This document shows positions 8,831 through 17,790 of a stretch of DNA of 64,000 nt, piece after piece. The notes beneath the pieces were generated by a model that was given only the letters and a program-made list of their open reading frames with translations, searched no databases and had not been told where the DNA came from. How positions within the stretch are numbered: position 1 is the stretch's first letter; each line of letters opens with the position of its first letter. Source of the DNA: JBBDYH01 sp040901795. GTDB lineage: Bacteria > Planctomycetota > Planctomycetia > Pirellulales > JALHPA01. A program made the position numbers and the translations under genes. Location of the stretch: positions 1 through 64,000 of the forward strand of contig JBBDYH010000142.1 of NCBI GenBank assembly GCA_040901795.1, given 5' to 3'.

Positions 8831-8866
8831 TTCATCACAACGCGGTTCCAGAAGGCTATCGGCGTC

Positions 8867-9289
8867 ATGCGCGTTTTCATCAGTCACACAAGCATTGATG
8901 CCACGTTCGCCGCCAGATTGGCTGAGGAACTTCAGAGCGCCGGCTTTACGGTATGGAGCCCTGATAGCGTGCTGCCCGGCGACAATTGGGCGCTTCAATC
9001 GGGCAGGGCACTGGAGGAATCCGACGTCATGGTCGCGTTGTTTCGTAAAGGCGCGCCAGGATCGGAGACCGTTCAAAAGGATGTACAATTTGCACTCACA
9101 TCCGGCAGTTATCGCGGACGTGTTGTGCCGGTCCTCGTCGACTTCGCTGCAGCGCAGGCGGGCAACGACGTGCCATGGGTCCTGCTGCGTATGGATCCGC
9201 TTTGGCTCAATGGCTCCTCGCCGGATTTCCATGCGGTCGTGAAACGAATCGAGAAGGTTTCGCAGACTGGAACACATGCCTCCGCTTGA
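8867..9289 (+). CDS. TIR-domain protein 1, catalytic glutamate apparently replaced
   Basis: 140 residues that are a TIR domain and nothing else: MRVFISHTSIDATFAARLAE (box 1) and GFTVWSPDSVLPGDNW followed by LEESDVMVALFRKGAP. In NAD-cleaving TIR enzymes the catalytic Glu lies in a S-x-W-x-x-x-E segment. Here the aligned stretch is SETVQKDVQFAL, with Asp where Glu is expected and no Trp, so it may be weakly active or non-catalytic. The gene begins 36 bases after the tmRNA 3' end and overlaps the next TIR gene by 14 bases. A role in defence or signalling is inferred only from the domain. Confidence 0.85.
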   Translation: MRVFISHTSIDATFAARLAEELQSAGFTVWSPDSVLPGDNWALQSGRALEESDVMVALFRKGAPGSETVQKDVQFALTSGSYRGRVVPVLVDFAAAQAGNDVPWVLLRMDPLWLNGSSPDFHAVVKRIEKVSQTGTHASA

Positions 9290-9695
9290 AGCATTCCTCT
9301 CGCATGCCAGCCAGGATCGCGAGATGGCGCAAAGGATTGCGGAGCTCTTGCGCGATCACGGCGTGCCCACTTTCTTTGCTCCCTCTGACATTCTGGGCGC
9401 TCAGCAATGGCAAGATGAGATCCTTGGCGCGCTTAAGCGCTGCGATTGGTTCCTGGTCCTGCTCTCGCCAGCCGCCATAGGTTCGATGTGGGTCAAGCGT
9501 GAAACCGCATACGCGCTCAAGGACCGCCGGTACGAAGACAGAATCGTTCCGATCCTTTACCAGGATTGCGATCTAGGCGGCATGGACTGGCTGACGATTT
9601 TTCAGACGATTGACTTAAAAGGCGACTTTGACAATGGCTGTCGAAGTCTTCTCCGCATTTGGGGCCTGGGGCTCAAATCGACGGGATCAATCTGA
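9276..9695 (+). CDS. TIR-domain protein 2, intact catalytic motif
   Basis: 139 residues, again a lone TIR domain: MPPLEAFLSHASQDREMAQR, then FFAPSDILGAQQWQDEI and CDWFLVLLSPAAIGSMWVKR with the expected catalytic Glu next (WVKRE). It is therefore a good candidate for an NAD+-consuming enzyme. No sensor, transmembrane segment or nuclease domain is fused to it. Its start lies inside the end of TIR protein 1 (14-base overlap), so the two are probably translated together and could form hetero-oligomers. The next gene is convergent. Confidence 0.87.
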   Translation: MPPLEAFLSHASQDREMAQRIAELLRDHGVPTFFAPSDILGAQQWQDEILGALKRCDWFLVLLSPAAIGSMWVKRETAYALKDRRYEDRIVPILYQDCDLGGMDWLTIFQTIDLKGDFDNGCRSLLRIWGLGLKSTGSI

Positions 9696-9766
9696 CAATG
9701 CGCACTTACAGCGTTATACGCAACTCGGCCCCAACTGCTGCCTCTGCCGCACCCGGTATTCCCAAG

Positions 9767-10900
9767 TCATCCGCCAAAGATCGTCACCTCAAACACCCGC
9801 TCGACGAGCCATATCCCGCCGACAATGGCCACCAATACCGATCCGAATCGCAACACCGCCCAGCGGTAAAACGCTGTGCCGCGGAGCAAAAACGCCAGCG
9901 GCAAAAAGACGAGCACAATTGCGATCTGGCCCAGCTCGACGCCGACATTAAAGCCCAACAGGGCCACACCCAGCGTCAGGCTTGAAAGTCCCAGGTCCAG
10001 CAACACATTGGCAAACCCAAACCCGTGCACCAGGCCGAACACAAAGGCGATGGCCCAGCCGGAAAGCGGCAATACGGGGTACAGGTTGTTGAGCGCCGTG
10101 ATTACGATCGACAACGCGATCGTCGATTCGACCAGCCGGCTCGGCAGCGTCACATATTCCATCACGGCGAGCCACAGCGTGATCGAGTGTGCAATCGTGA
10201 ACACCGTGACGATCTTTAGCACGGCCATGCACGCCGGCCGAAAGCTGTTGACAGCCTGCCAGCGATTGTCGCGCCTGACGAGGACCGCGGGCAAGAGCAA
10301 CGACAGCAAGAACAGAATGTGATCATATCCGATCCAAATGTGCCACACGCCTTCGCCGAGGTAATCCGCCAACGTATGCCATACACTCCCCTCGCCGGTT
10401 CGTAATTCCAGCGTCGGATTGTCGGGACTTAGCACATTGGTGCTGGTGTAGGCGCCGTGCGTGTACAGCACCAATCCGCGATGCGTGGGATCAACGTCGA
10501 ACAGCAAGTTGTAGTCGATTGTCAGCACGGTGACGTCGCCGGGACAACTGGTTTCGAGCGCAAGCACCGCATAGCCGCCGTCGCTGTGTTGCGTCACCAG
10601 CAGTTCAGACAACTGCAGATCGCAGGCGTGTCCGTCGGCGGTGAGATGCAGGCGGCTCAGGGCGTGCGCCGCGATGGCCTGCCGCTGCCCCTTCACTTCG
10701 CCCCAGGTAATCTCGCCGTCACGGTTGGCATCCAAGCCGATCAGAAACTCCAGGTCCTTAAGCGCAATATCCCACTCGGCAGTAAGCCGCTCGTCGCCGG
10801 AAGTGATCCTCAGATAGCTGTCACTGGGTTTATGTGCCAGCGCCAACGAGCCCCACGACCACGCCAGCAGCAACAGCGCCGCTCGAATGCCTGCCATCAT
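9767..10900 (-). CDS. HupE/UreJ-type membrane protein with N-terminal extracytoplasmic domain
   Basis: 377 residues. The chosen start is ATG 10900 (or 10897), inside the stop region of the TPR gene, with GGAGAGGAA just upstream; a much longer frame exists but runs through the TPR gene. A signal peptide (ALLLLAWSWGSLALA) precedes about 160 residues that look extracytoplasmic, containing a Asp-rich segment DANRDGEITWGEV. The C-terminal half has six or seven membrane helices and begins with HIWIGYDHILFLLSLLLPAV, the signature of the HupE_UreJ_2 family, some members of which carry metal ions such as nickel or cobalt. The metal here cannot be assigned. ATGA overlap with the upstream gene indicates translational coupling. 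Confidence 0.85.
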   Translation of the reverse strand: MMAGIRAALLLLAWSWGSLALAHKPSDSYLRITSGDERLTAEWDIALKDLEFLIGLDANRDGEITWGEVKGQRQAIAAHALSRLHLTADGHACDLQLSELLVTQHSDGGYAVLALETSCPGDVTVLTIDYNLLFDVDPTHRGLVLYTHGAYTSTNVLSPDNPTLELRTGEGSVWHTLADYLGEGVWHIWIGYDHILFLLSLLLPAVLVRRDNRWQAVNSFRPACMAVLKIVTVFTIAHSITLWLAVMEYVTLPSRLVESTIALSIVITALNNLYPVLPLSGWAIAFVFGLVHGFGFANVLLDLGLSSLTLGVALLGFNVGVELGQIAIVLVFLPLAFLLRGTAFYRWAVLRFGSVLVAIVGGIWLVERVFEVTIFGG

Positions 10901-12078
10901 TTCCTCTCCAACTGTTTTGCCAGGCGTTCGAGAACGACATGCTGCGTGCCGTGCTTTTCCAGGAATTCCAAAACCTCTCGCGCCACCGCGGAATCTTTGG
11001 CTGCGATCGCGGCCTCCAATAGAATGCGGCTGTCGGCGGGTTGCTTTTGCTGTTGCCAATTGTCCTGCGCAAATGCCAGTGCCCGCTTGGGATCATTCAT
11101 CAATTCGAGCTCGTAGCGCGCCTCGAACCTGCCGTGCGGTGGGTTGCCGCGCAGCCGGTTCTCTTCAAAACGGCTCTTCAACTGCGTTCGCCACTCGGCG
11201 GCCAGCGCTCGTTGGCCGGCGCGGTGGGCGGCAATCGTGGCCGGAAGCAGAATGCCGGTGTCGCTCGTGTAGTCGCGAAGCAACGCCAAGACTTCCTCTT
11301 CCCGGCCCTGATCGAGCAGAAAATCAGCGTACGAGCGCAGCACATAATTGTCGCTCGAATCGACGGCCAGCACCTGGCGATAATGCTGCTCAGCCTGCTC
11401 CACCCGGCCAAGCGCTGCCGAGATATCGGCCTGCATGGTGTAGATCCATTGCACAGCCGACGGCGATTGCTCCCTGGCTATTGGCAGTATGTGCGTGAGT
11501 GAAGCATAGGCTTGTTCTGCTTTGCCGGTTACCGCCAGAATCGGGGCGCTGCCCATAATCGCGGCAGCCGTGCCGGCAGTCTCTCGCAAGCGGTCACAGG
11601 CGTCCTGCGCTTCAGCGTACTTGCCCTGCACCCAGTAAATATTGGCCAGCTCCATGCATACCTGTGCGTCTTGCGGCACTTGCGCAAGCGCGAGCTTGAG
11701 ATCTTTCAACGCCTCATCATATCGATGATCCCGTTCTTTCAGCTTGGCTCGCAACTTGAGGATTGCCGGTGGCGCGCTGGCAGCATCCCACCACGGACGG
11801 AGGGCCGCCTGGGCGTACCCGTAAAAGCGTGGATCGCCCGCGGATTTACCCATCTGCAAATAGCGCGATGCTACGTTGACCGCCAACTCCACATTGCGAG
11901 GATCTTTCGAGAGTTGCCGGCGCAGCGTGTCCAACTCATCGCGGCCCGACAGCAGGTCCCGGGGCAGCGTTTCCAGAACCTCGTCATCATCTTTGGGAAC
12001 GTACGGCTCGACGGCGATGATCGCGGCCGCCGCAAGGAACACAGATAAACACAAACCAATCCCCCTAATCCCCATCAT
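10897..12078 (-). CDS. Secreted TPR-repeat protein
   Basis: 393 residues with a signal peptide (MMGIRGIGLCLSVFLAAAAI). The mature part is a chain of helical hairpins of TPR type, for example RYDEALKDLKLALAQVPQD, GKYAEAQDACDRL and GRVEQAEQHYRQVLAVD. It probably scaffolds other exported proteins. Its stop codon overlaps the start of the HupE-like gene (ATGA), so the two products are likely made together and may form one envelope system. Confidence 0.82.
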   Translation of the reverse strand: MMGIRGIGLCLSVFLAAAAIIAVEPYVPKDDDEVLETLPRDLLSGRDELDTLRRQLSKDPRNVELAVNVASRYLQMGKSAGDPRFYGYAQAALRPWWDAASAPPAILKLRAKLKERDHRYDEALKDLKLALAQVPQDAQVCMELANIYWVQGKYAEAQDACDRLRETAGTAAAIMGSAPILAVTGKAEQAYASLTHILPIAREQSPSAVQWIYTMQADISAALGRVEQAEQHYRQVLAVDSSDNYVLRSYADFLLDQGREEEVLALLRDYTSDTGILLPATIAAHRAGQRALAAEWRTQLKSRFEENRLRGNPPHGRFEARYELELMNDPKRALAFAQDNWQQQKQPADSRILLEAAIAAKDSAVAREVLEFLEKHGTQHVVLERLAKQLERK

Positions 12079-12162
12079 CCCCTCATCCCCCTCTCTGAAA
12101 GGTTTGCCGATGGCCTTTACGTGTAGCTCCGCCGCACAGCGCTGTCGCCCGCATTCTACGAA

Positions 12163-12196
12163 AAATCCCGCAGCACAACCGCGCTGCGGGATTTTC
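12163..12196. terminator. Strong hairpin with T-rich ends, likely bidirectional terminator
   Basis: Arms 12163-12175 and 12184-12196 are perfectly complementary over 13 bases (AAAATCCCGCAGC) around an 8-base loop. The stem is flanked by A and T runs on both sides. It lies 30 bases after the stop of the DUF4331 gene and fits an intrinsic terminator for it. Confidence 0.8.
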
Positions 12197-12225
12197 TTGG
12201 CTTGTTGTCTAGTAGTGCCAGCGCG

Positions 12226-13317
12226 TCATCTGCGAGTGCGACGCCGCCGCGCATACAATCCGAGCGCGGACAACCCAGCGACCAGCAAAACTATCGCAGA
12301 TGGTTCAGGAATCACGTTGGCCGGGGACAAATACGGAAAAGTGCTTTGAAATGCCACATCATTCGCAGCCACCATGTCCGTCGTCAGGGCTCCGTTCGAG
12401 ACCGCGCCGAGCACTGTGTCGATCACGTCGTCCTGAAGTCGGCGGCCGTTGAGAAAGCCGGCGGGATTGGCCGTGTCCAATGTGAGGATATCCGGGAGCA
12501 ACAGGGCGGTAACCTGGTCAGCGTGAGCAACGTTACCGCCATTTAAACTCAAGAGAGACGTCCGGACCGTGCTGCTGAAGGCGGCTTGATCGTTAGCCGG
12601 CACTGCCTGGTTGAAGGCGTTCTTCATGGGCCCAGGAATCAACGCCGTATTGATGGCCGGTCGGCCCTCGCGGTCGACCTGGACTCCTCCCACGGCCGTC
12701 CGACCCCAAACCCCGACATTGCTGGTTGCCCCATTCAGTTGGGCGCTGGGAACTTCCAAAACGATCGCCGAAATGTCGGCGCCCGCGAACGCATCGGCGC
12801 CGGTAAAGTTCAATCCATTGCGGAATCCAAAAAAGTCAAAGAAAAAGGGATCTTCGAACAGCGCGGCATGCACCATCCCACCGCCGACTACCGGGAGGTT
12901 CGTGAACGTGCCGCCCGCGGCGATGGGTACGCCGTTGCGACTTGCTGTGAGCGTCTGCAAGAGGCCCGTCGCCGGAGTCGCCGGAGTAAACGTCGTCGTG
13001 TACGTCACATCGGCCATCGCATCGTTGTTGTTGTCGATCAAAAACTGGTATTCAACCGCCGGGTCGAAAGTCCGATCACTCACCGTGCCAAACGGGTTAA
13101 GTTGTCCCGCGAAGGGATTTACCGTCAGTACCAGCACGGTATTGGCGGGATTAGTAGGCGATTGGAAGGCGTAGACATCGTTCAGATCGCGCCCCCCTTG
13201 GCCCTGAACTTGTAACAGCGGAGCATCGAGATGATCCGCGGCTCGGGCCGCAGAAAAGGCCCCTGCAAGGCAAACCCAGAGGGCAAACTCCAGCGAGACA
13301 CTCCGTCTGAAAATCAC
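12226..13317 (-). CDS. DUF4331 family secreted protein with PEP-CTERM signal
   Basis: 363 residues from GTG 13317, chosen because GGAGGG lies five bases upstream; an ATG at 13350 is less well placed. A signal peptide ends near FSAARAADHLDAP. The DUF4331 signature is ADHLDAPLLQVQGQGGRDLN followed by DVYAF and, later, YQFLIDNNNDAMADVTY. The C-terminus is VIPEPSAIVLLVAGLSALGL plus RRRRTRR, a PEP-CTERM signal that predicts exosortase-dependent processing at the envelope. The biochemical role of DUF4331 is not established. The gene stands alone, with a hairpin terminator after it. Confidence 0.88.
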   Translation of the reverse strand: MIFRRSVSLEFALWVCLAGAFSAARAADHLDAPLLQVQGQGGRDLNDVYAFQSPTNPANTVLVLTVNPFAGQLNPFGTVSDRTFDPAVEYQFLIDNNNDAMADVTYTTTFTPATPATGLLQTLTASRNGVPIAAGGTFTNLPVVGGGMVHAALFEDPFFFDFFGFRNGLNFTGADAFAGADISAIVLEVPSAQLNGATSNVGVWGRTAVGGVQVDREGRPAINTALIPGPMKNAFNQAVPANDQAAFSSTVRTSLLSLNGGNVAHADQVTALLLPDILTLDTANPAGFLNGRRLQDDVIDTVLGAVSNGALTTDMVAANDVAFQSTFPYLSPANVIPEPSAIVLLVAGLSALGLYARRRRTRR

Positions 13318-13484
13318 GTGACCCTCCGGGGATGGCTGGATTGAACCCACACGTATGGGCAGCTTGGCGAGGATACGCTATCACCTCTCTTGGCAGAAAG
13401 CAACGTTTTGGCGCGAAATTTTTTTGCGCCGCTCTCTTCGAAATCGTTCGGGCCGGACGTGGTTCAGCCGCAACGCTTGAGAAT

Positions 13485-16304
13485 TTAACCTTTGTCCAAC
13501 GGGCGGCGTGCCGAGCGCCTGACGACTTTGCTCACTTCTCGCAGCCACAAGACGGAGCTGGCTGCCACGGCACATCTTCCCCAATCGATCACGGTGAGAC
13601 TGGTCGTTGAAAAGGCCTGCTGCAGAAACGGCACATGAATTACGGCCACATGCAGCGCAAGGGAAAACCCAACCGCGGTCCAAAGCCAGCGGTTGCGGAA
13701 CAGACCGCGGAAGGCGCTGTGCTCGTCCGAGCGGGCGTTGAACACGTTAAAGAGCTGAAACATCATCAGCGTGGTGAAGGCCATCGTCTGCCCGTAGCGG
13801 ATATCGCCTGTGCCTTCGATCAATCCCCCGGGCAGCGATGCATCCAGCACCAAGAGCGTGCCTGCCGCCATGATTATCCCTACGAACGCGATGCCCATCC
13901 ACATGCGCAGCGTAATCACTCCTTCGCCGCGCGGGCGTGGTGGTTGAGTCATCACGTCTGGGTCGGCCGGATCGATGCCAAGCGCCATCGCGGGCGGGCC
14001 GTCGGTGACTAAATTGATCCACAGAATTTGCGTCGCCAAGAGCGGCAGCAAGACTCCGTCGGTGTCTTGCTGCAGGCCGATGAATCTGGCCAACAGCACG
14101 CCAAAAAACATGGTCAATACTTCGCCGATGTTGGAGGAGAGCAGATATCGCAGGAACTTGCGAATGTTGGCGAAGATCGCGCGGCCTTCTTCGACGGCCG
14201 AGACGAGGGTCGCGAAGTTGTCATCGGTCAGCACCACGTCGGCGGCTTCTTTAGAGACATCGGTGCCTGTGATGCCCATCGCCACGCCGATGTCCGCGGT
14301 CTTAAGCGCCGGCGCGTCGTTCACGCCGTCGCCGGTCATCGCCACCGTGGCGCCCTGGCTGCGCAGCGCCTTCACAATCCGCAGTTTGTGTTCGGGATTG
14401 ACGCGGGCATAAACGGAAACCTCGCGAACTGTTTTCGCAAGTTCGTCGTCGGACATTTTTTGCAATTCAGCCCCAGTGACCGCCCGCCCATTGTTGCCAA
14501 TGCCAAGTTCGGCCGCGATGACCGCCGCCGTTTTGGGATGATCGCCGGTAATCATCAGCGGCCGAATACCCGCGGCCTTGGAGCGTTTTACGGCTTGCTT
14601 TGCTTCCTGGCGGGGCGGATCAATCATTCCGATCAGACCCAGGAAGACGAGCTCCTGCTCGAGTTGATCGTTGACTTCCTGGCGTTCCAGCGCGTCGGCG
14701 GACAGCGATCGCGCGGCAACGCCCAGTGTGCGCAGCGCCTGCGCGGCAAGGTCTTCGTTTGCCTGTAAGATCTCCGCGCGGCGCTCCGCGCTCAAAGGTC
14801 GTGTCTTCTCGCCCACCAGCTCCTGCACACAGCGCGCGACCAGCACGTCGGGGGCGCCCTTGGTAAAGACGAGCAATCGCTCCTGCCGGTCGGCGTCGGT
14901 GTGCACCGTCGTCATCAACTTGCGCTCCGACGAGAAGGGGACTTCTCCGACGCGCTCGAAGCGCGCGTCGAGCGCCTTTTCCGCGAGCCCTGCTTTGTGC
15001 GCCGCCACCACGAGTGCGCCTTCGGTTGGATCTCCCTGCACCGTCCAGTGCCCATCGCGCTCTTGCAGCACGGAATTATTGGCGCGATCGGCCGCCGTCA
15101 ACGCCCGCTCGAGCTCCACGCGCAATGGGCCTTCCAGCGGCGCGCCGCCTGCAATCTGCACGTCCCCCTCGGGGCCATAGCCGGTGCCGCCGAGCTGCAC
15201 GCGTCCGCTGGCGGTAACGACGGCCCGCACCGTCATCTCGTTCCTGGTCAACGTGCCTGTTTTGTCCGAAGCGATGACGTCGGCCGAGCCCAGCGTCTCG
15301 ACCGCCGCTAGATGGCGCACAATGGCCTTGCGCTGCGCCATCCGCTGCACGCCCAACGCCAGCACCGCGGTCACGATCGCCGGCAAGCCTTCCGGCACCG
15401 CCGCGACGGCGAGCGCCACGCCCAAGATTAAAACATCAAACAGCGCCGAGAGCCCACGAACCTCTTCGACCAGAATAATCGTCGCGATCATCACGACAGC
15501 GATGCCGATGACGATGCCGCCGAGTAGTTTTCCGACGCGATCAAGCGCGTGCTGCAGCGGCGTCGTCTCCTCAGGGGTCTCCTCCAACAAGCCGGCGATG
15601 CGTCCCATCTCGCTCTGCATGCCGGTCGCCGTGACCACCGCTCGGCCGCGCCCGTAAGTCGCCGCCGTCCCGCTGAAGACCATATTGTGGCGGTCGCCAA
15701 GCCCCACATCTTCGGCGATGGCGGCGGTATCTTTCGACACAGGCAGGCTTTCGCCCGTCAACGCCGCTTCCGCCGTTTGCAGCGCGGTCGATTGAACCAA
15801 CCGCGCATCGGTGGGTAGGGTGTCTCCCTCCTCAATCAGAATGACGTCGCCAGGCACGAGTTCCGCCGCCGGAACGCGCCGCTGCTGGCCATCGCGGATC
15901 ACGGTAGCTTCGCTAGCCGCCATGGCGCGCAGCGCCGCCACCGCCGCTTCCGCCCGCGATTCCTGCACATACCCGAGCACGGCGTTGAACAGCACCACGC
16001 TGAAGATCGCGATGGCCTCGTACGGCAGCGCCGACGGCCGCTCGTAGAACCACAGTGCAGCGGAGATCGCCGTGGCGACCAACAGCAGAATCACCAGCAC
16101 GTTCGAAAACTGGGCCAGAAACTTTCGCCACGCGGGCGTCGGCTCTTCTGCCGTCAACTCATTGCGACCATATCGCTGGAGCCGCGCCTGTGCTTCGGAC
16201 TCTCCAAGACCGCGCTGCCCGTCCGTTTCCAGAGCGGCTAGTACGCCGTCAGCCGATAGATGGTAGGGCGGCGTTGTGTCGTTCTTGATCGTAGTCGCAC
16301 TCAT
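13485..16304 (-). CDS. P2-type Ca2+-transporting ATPase
   Basis: 939 residues, full length for SERCA/PMR1-type pumps. The phosphorylated Asp is D347 in DKTGTLT; the TGES actuator loop (ALTGESLPVSKD) and the hinge TGDGVNDAPALK are present. The ion-site residues known from SERCA are all there: PEGLPA in M4, SSNIGE in M5, NLVTDGPPA in M6 and an acidic residue in SDEH near M8. Ca2+ (possibly Mn2+) export from the cytoplasm is therefore well supported. The start codon overlaps the stop of the NADH dehydrogenase gene (ATGA), so the two are cotranslated. Confidence 0.93.
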   Translation of the reverse strand: MSATTIKNDTTPPYHLSADGVLAALETDGQRGLGESEAQARLQRYGRNELTAEEPTPAWRKFLAQFSNVLVILLLVATAISAALWFYERPSALPYEAIAIFSVVLFNAVLGYVQESRAEAAVAALRAMAASEATVIRDGQQRRVPAAELVPGDVILIEEGDTLPTDARLVQSTALQTAEAALTGESLPVSKDTAAIAEDVGLGDRHNMVFSGTAATYGRGRAVVTATGMQSEMGRIAGLLEETPEETTPLQHALDRVGKLLGGIVIGIAVVMIATIILVEEVRGLSALFDVLILGVALAVAAVPEGLPAIVTAVLALGVQRMAQRKAIVRHLAAVETLGSADVIASDKTGTLTRNEMTVRAVVTASGRVQLGGTGYGPEGDVQIAGGAPLEGPLRVELERALTAADRANNSVLQERDGHWTVQGDPTEGALVVAAHKAGLAEKALDARFERVGEVPFSSERKLMTTVHTDADRQERLLVFTKGAPDVLVARCVQELVGEKTRPLSAERRAEILQANEDLAAQALRTLGVAARSLSADALERQEVNDQLEQELVFLGLIGMIDPPRQEAKQAVKRSKAAGIRPLMITGDHPKTAAVIAAELGIGNNGRAVTGAELQKMSDDELAKTVREVSVYARVNPEHKLRIVKALRSQGATVAMTGDGVNDAPALKTADIGVAMGITGTDVSKEAADVVLTDDNFATLVSAVEEGRAIFANIRKFLRYLLSSNIGEVLTMFFGVLLARFIGLQQDTDGVLLPLLATQILWINLVTDGPPAMALGIDPADPDVMTQPPRPRGEGVITLRMWMGIAFVGIIMAAGTLLVLDASLPGGLIEGTGDIRYGQTMAFTTLMMFQLFNVFNARSDEHSAFRGLFRNRWLWTAVGFSLALHVAVIHVPFLQQAFSTTSLTVIDWGRCAVAASSVLWLREVSKVVRRSARRPLDKG

Positions 16305-17674
16305 AAATCGGCCACCACGTTTGGTTCTCGGCTGGATCCACTTTCTGCGGCTGCCGTCGAAATACTAGTGGCCACGAAATTGGCCGGGCGTGGGAGCTCG
16401 ATTTCGAGCGGTCCGCCGCCAGTAATGAGCCGGGCGTCGCGCGCGTTGAGCAGCCAATTCCAGAACCAGCTCAACAACACCTGAAGGCGATTGCGAAAGC
16501 CGATCAAGAACGCAATATGAATGCCGCCCCACACCAGCCAGGCCAAGAATCCACCAAATCTGAGCTTGCCGATGTGCGCCACGGCCTTGGCTTTGCCGAT
16601 GACGGCCATGGAGCCCTTGTCTTTGTAGACAAATGGCCTGCGCTCCGTAGGCTTCGTGCTGCCGGTGACTTCCGCCGCAATCACCTGCCCGGCGTAGCGG
16701 CCCATCTGAATTCCGCCTTGCGCCACTCCGGGCACAGAGTGGCCAGTATCGGCAGATTTGGCCGCCGCCATGTCGCCCGTGACGAACACCTCCGGGTGGT
16801 ATGGAATGGTCAGATCCGGCCCCACGATCACACGGCCGGCGCGATCGAGTGGCGCACCCAGTGACTTGCCGATTACGTTGGCCCGCACACCGGCCGCCCA
16901 GAAAACGTTGCGCACGGGAGTGAATTCATCGCCAACGTATAGCCCCTCGGGCGTGATGTTCGTGACAATCGAATTCAGCCGCACTTCGACGCCCATCCGC
17001 TCCAAATCTCGCTTGGCACGCGCGCTCAGTTCCGCAGGAAACGCTGCCAGCAGCCGGTGGCCTCCTTCGAAGACGATGACGCGCGTCGTCCGCGTGTCGA
17101 TGTGCTTATAGTCTTTGGGAAGCGTTTGTCCCGCGATCTCCTTGATGGCCCCCGCGAGCTCGACGCCGGTCGGGCCGCCGCCGACAATGCCGAAGGTCAA
17201 GGCTGCGCGCCGCGCCTCGGCGCTGGCTTCGTATTCGGCCGATTCGAACGCTAGCAGGATTCGCCGCCGCATCTCCGTGGCATCTTCCAGACTTTTCAGT
17301 CCCGGCGCCATCGTGGCCCACTCGTCGTGCCCAAAGTACGAGTGCGTCGCGCCGGCAGCCAGAATGAGATAGTCGTACTCGACGTAACCCCCATGCACCA
17401 ACAGCCGCCGCTTAGCCGGATCGACACCGATAACGTCAGCCAGCACGACCTGGCAGTTCCTTTGGCCACGCACGATGGTACGGATCGGCGAGCTGATATC
17501 CGCCGGAGACAGCGACGCAGTGGCCACCTGATACAGCAACGGCTGAAACACATGGTGATTGCGGCGATCGATCAGCGTTACATCAACCGGCGCTCCCGCC
17601 AGCGCCTTCGCCGCCGCGATGCCCGCAAAACCGCCGCCGACGATGAACACCTTGGGTAGCCGGTTTGATTCCAT
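16301..17674 (-). CDS. ndh: Type II NADH dehydrogenase (NDH-2 family)
   Basis: 457 residues from ATG 17674, preceded by AGGA. Two nucleotide-binding folds are clear: FAD site KVFIVGGGFAGIAAAKAL at the N-terminus and NADH site FGIVGGGPTGVELAGAI near residue 165. The FAD-binding VTGDMAAAK motif and a hydrophobic C-terminal segment (LAWLVWGGIHIAFLIG) for membrane attachment are as expected. The reaction is NADH oxidation with quinone reduction without proton pumping. Coupling by a 4-base overlap to a P-type ATPase is unusual and could mean coordinated control of redox and calcium balance. Confidence 0.88.
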   Translation of the reverse strand: MESNRLPKVFIVGGGFAGIAAAKALAGAPVDVTLIDRRNHHVFQPLLYQVATASLSPADISSPIRTIVRGQRNCQVVLADVIGVDPAKRRLLVHGGYVEYDYLILAAGATHSYFGHDEWATMAPGLKSLEDATEMRRRILLAFESAEYEASAEARRAALTFGIVGGGPTGVELAGAIKEIAGQTLPKDYKHIDTRTTRVIVFEGGHRLLAAFPAELSARAKRDLERMGVEVRLNSIVTNITPEGLYVGDEFTPVRNVFWAAGVRANVIGKSLGAPLDRAGRVIVGPDLTIPYHPEVFVTGDMAAAKSADTGHSVPGVAQGGIQMGRYAGQVIAAEVTGSTKPTERRPFVYKDKGSMAVIGKAKAVAHIGKLRFGGFLAWLVWGGIHIAFLIGFRNRLQVLLSWFWNWLLNARDARLITGGGPLEIELPRPANFVATSISTAAAESGSSREPNVVADL

Positions 17675-17790
17675 GCAGGTCCTACCGCCCCTCGCCCGTG
17701 ACACGCAGCACAGCGGCACAAAAAATGCCCGCCAGCGTTGCGCATCCCGTCCAATCGACGATTCGGCGCATTCTATCGGAGCTGTAGGTT

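Noticed and set aside
8768..9277. Minus-strand frame ending in RRRESNPRPAI opposite TIR 1 and the tmRNA end
   Set aside because: The RRRESNPR string is the well-known false peptide produced by the T-arm of tRNA and tmRNA genes read backwards; it is not a protein gene.
8468..9766. Integrated genomic island after ssrA
   Set aside because: No second copy of the tmRNA 3' end, no integrase and no composition break were found after the TIR genes, so integration remains a guess and is not annotated.
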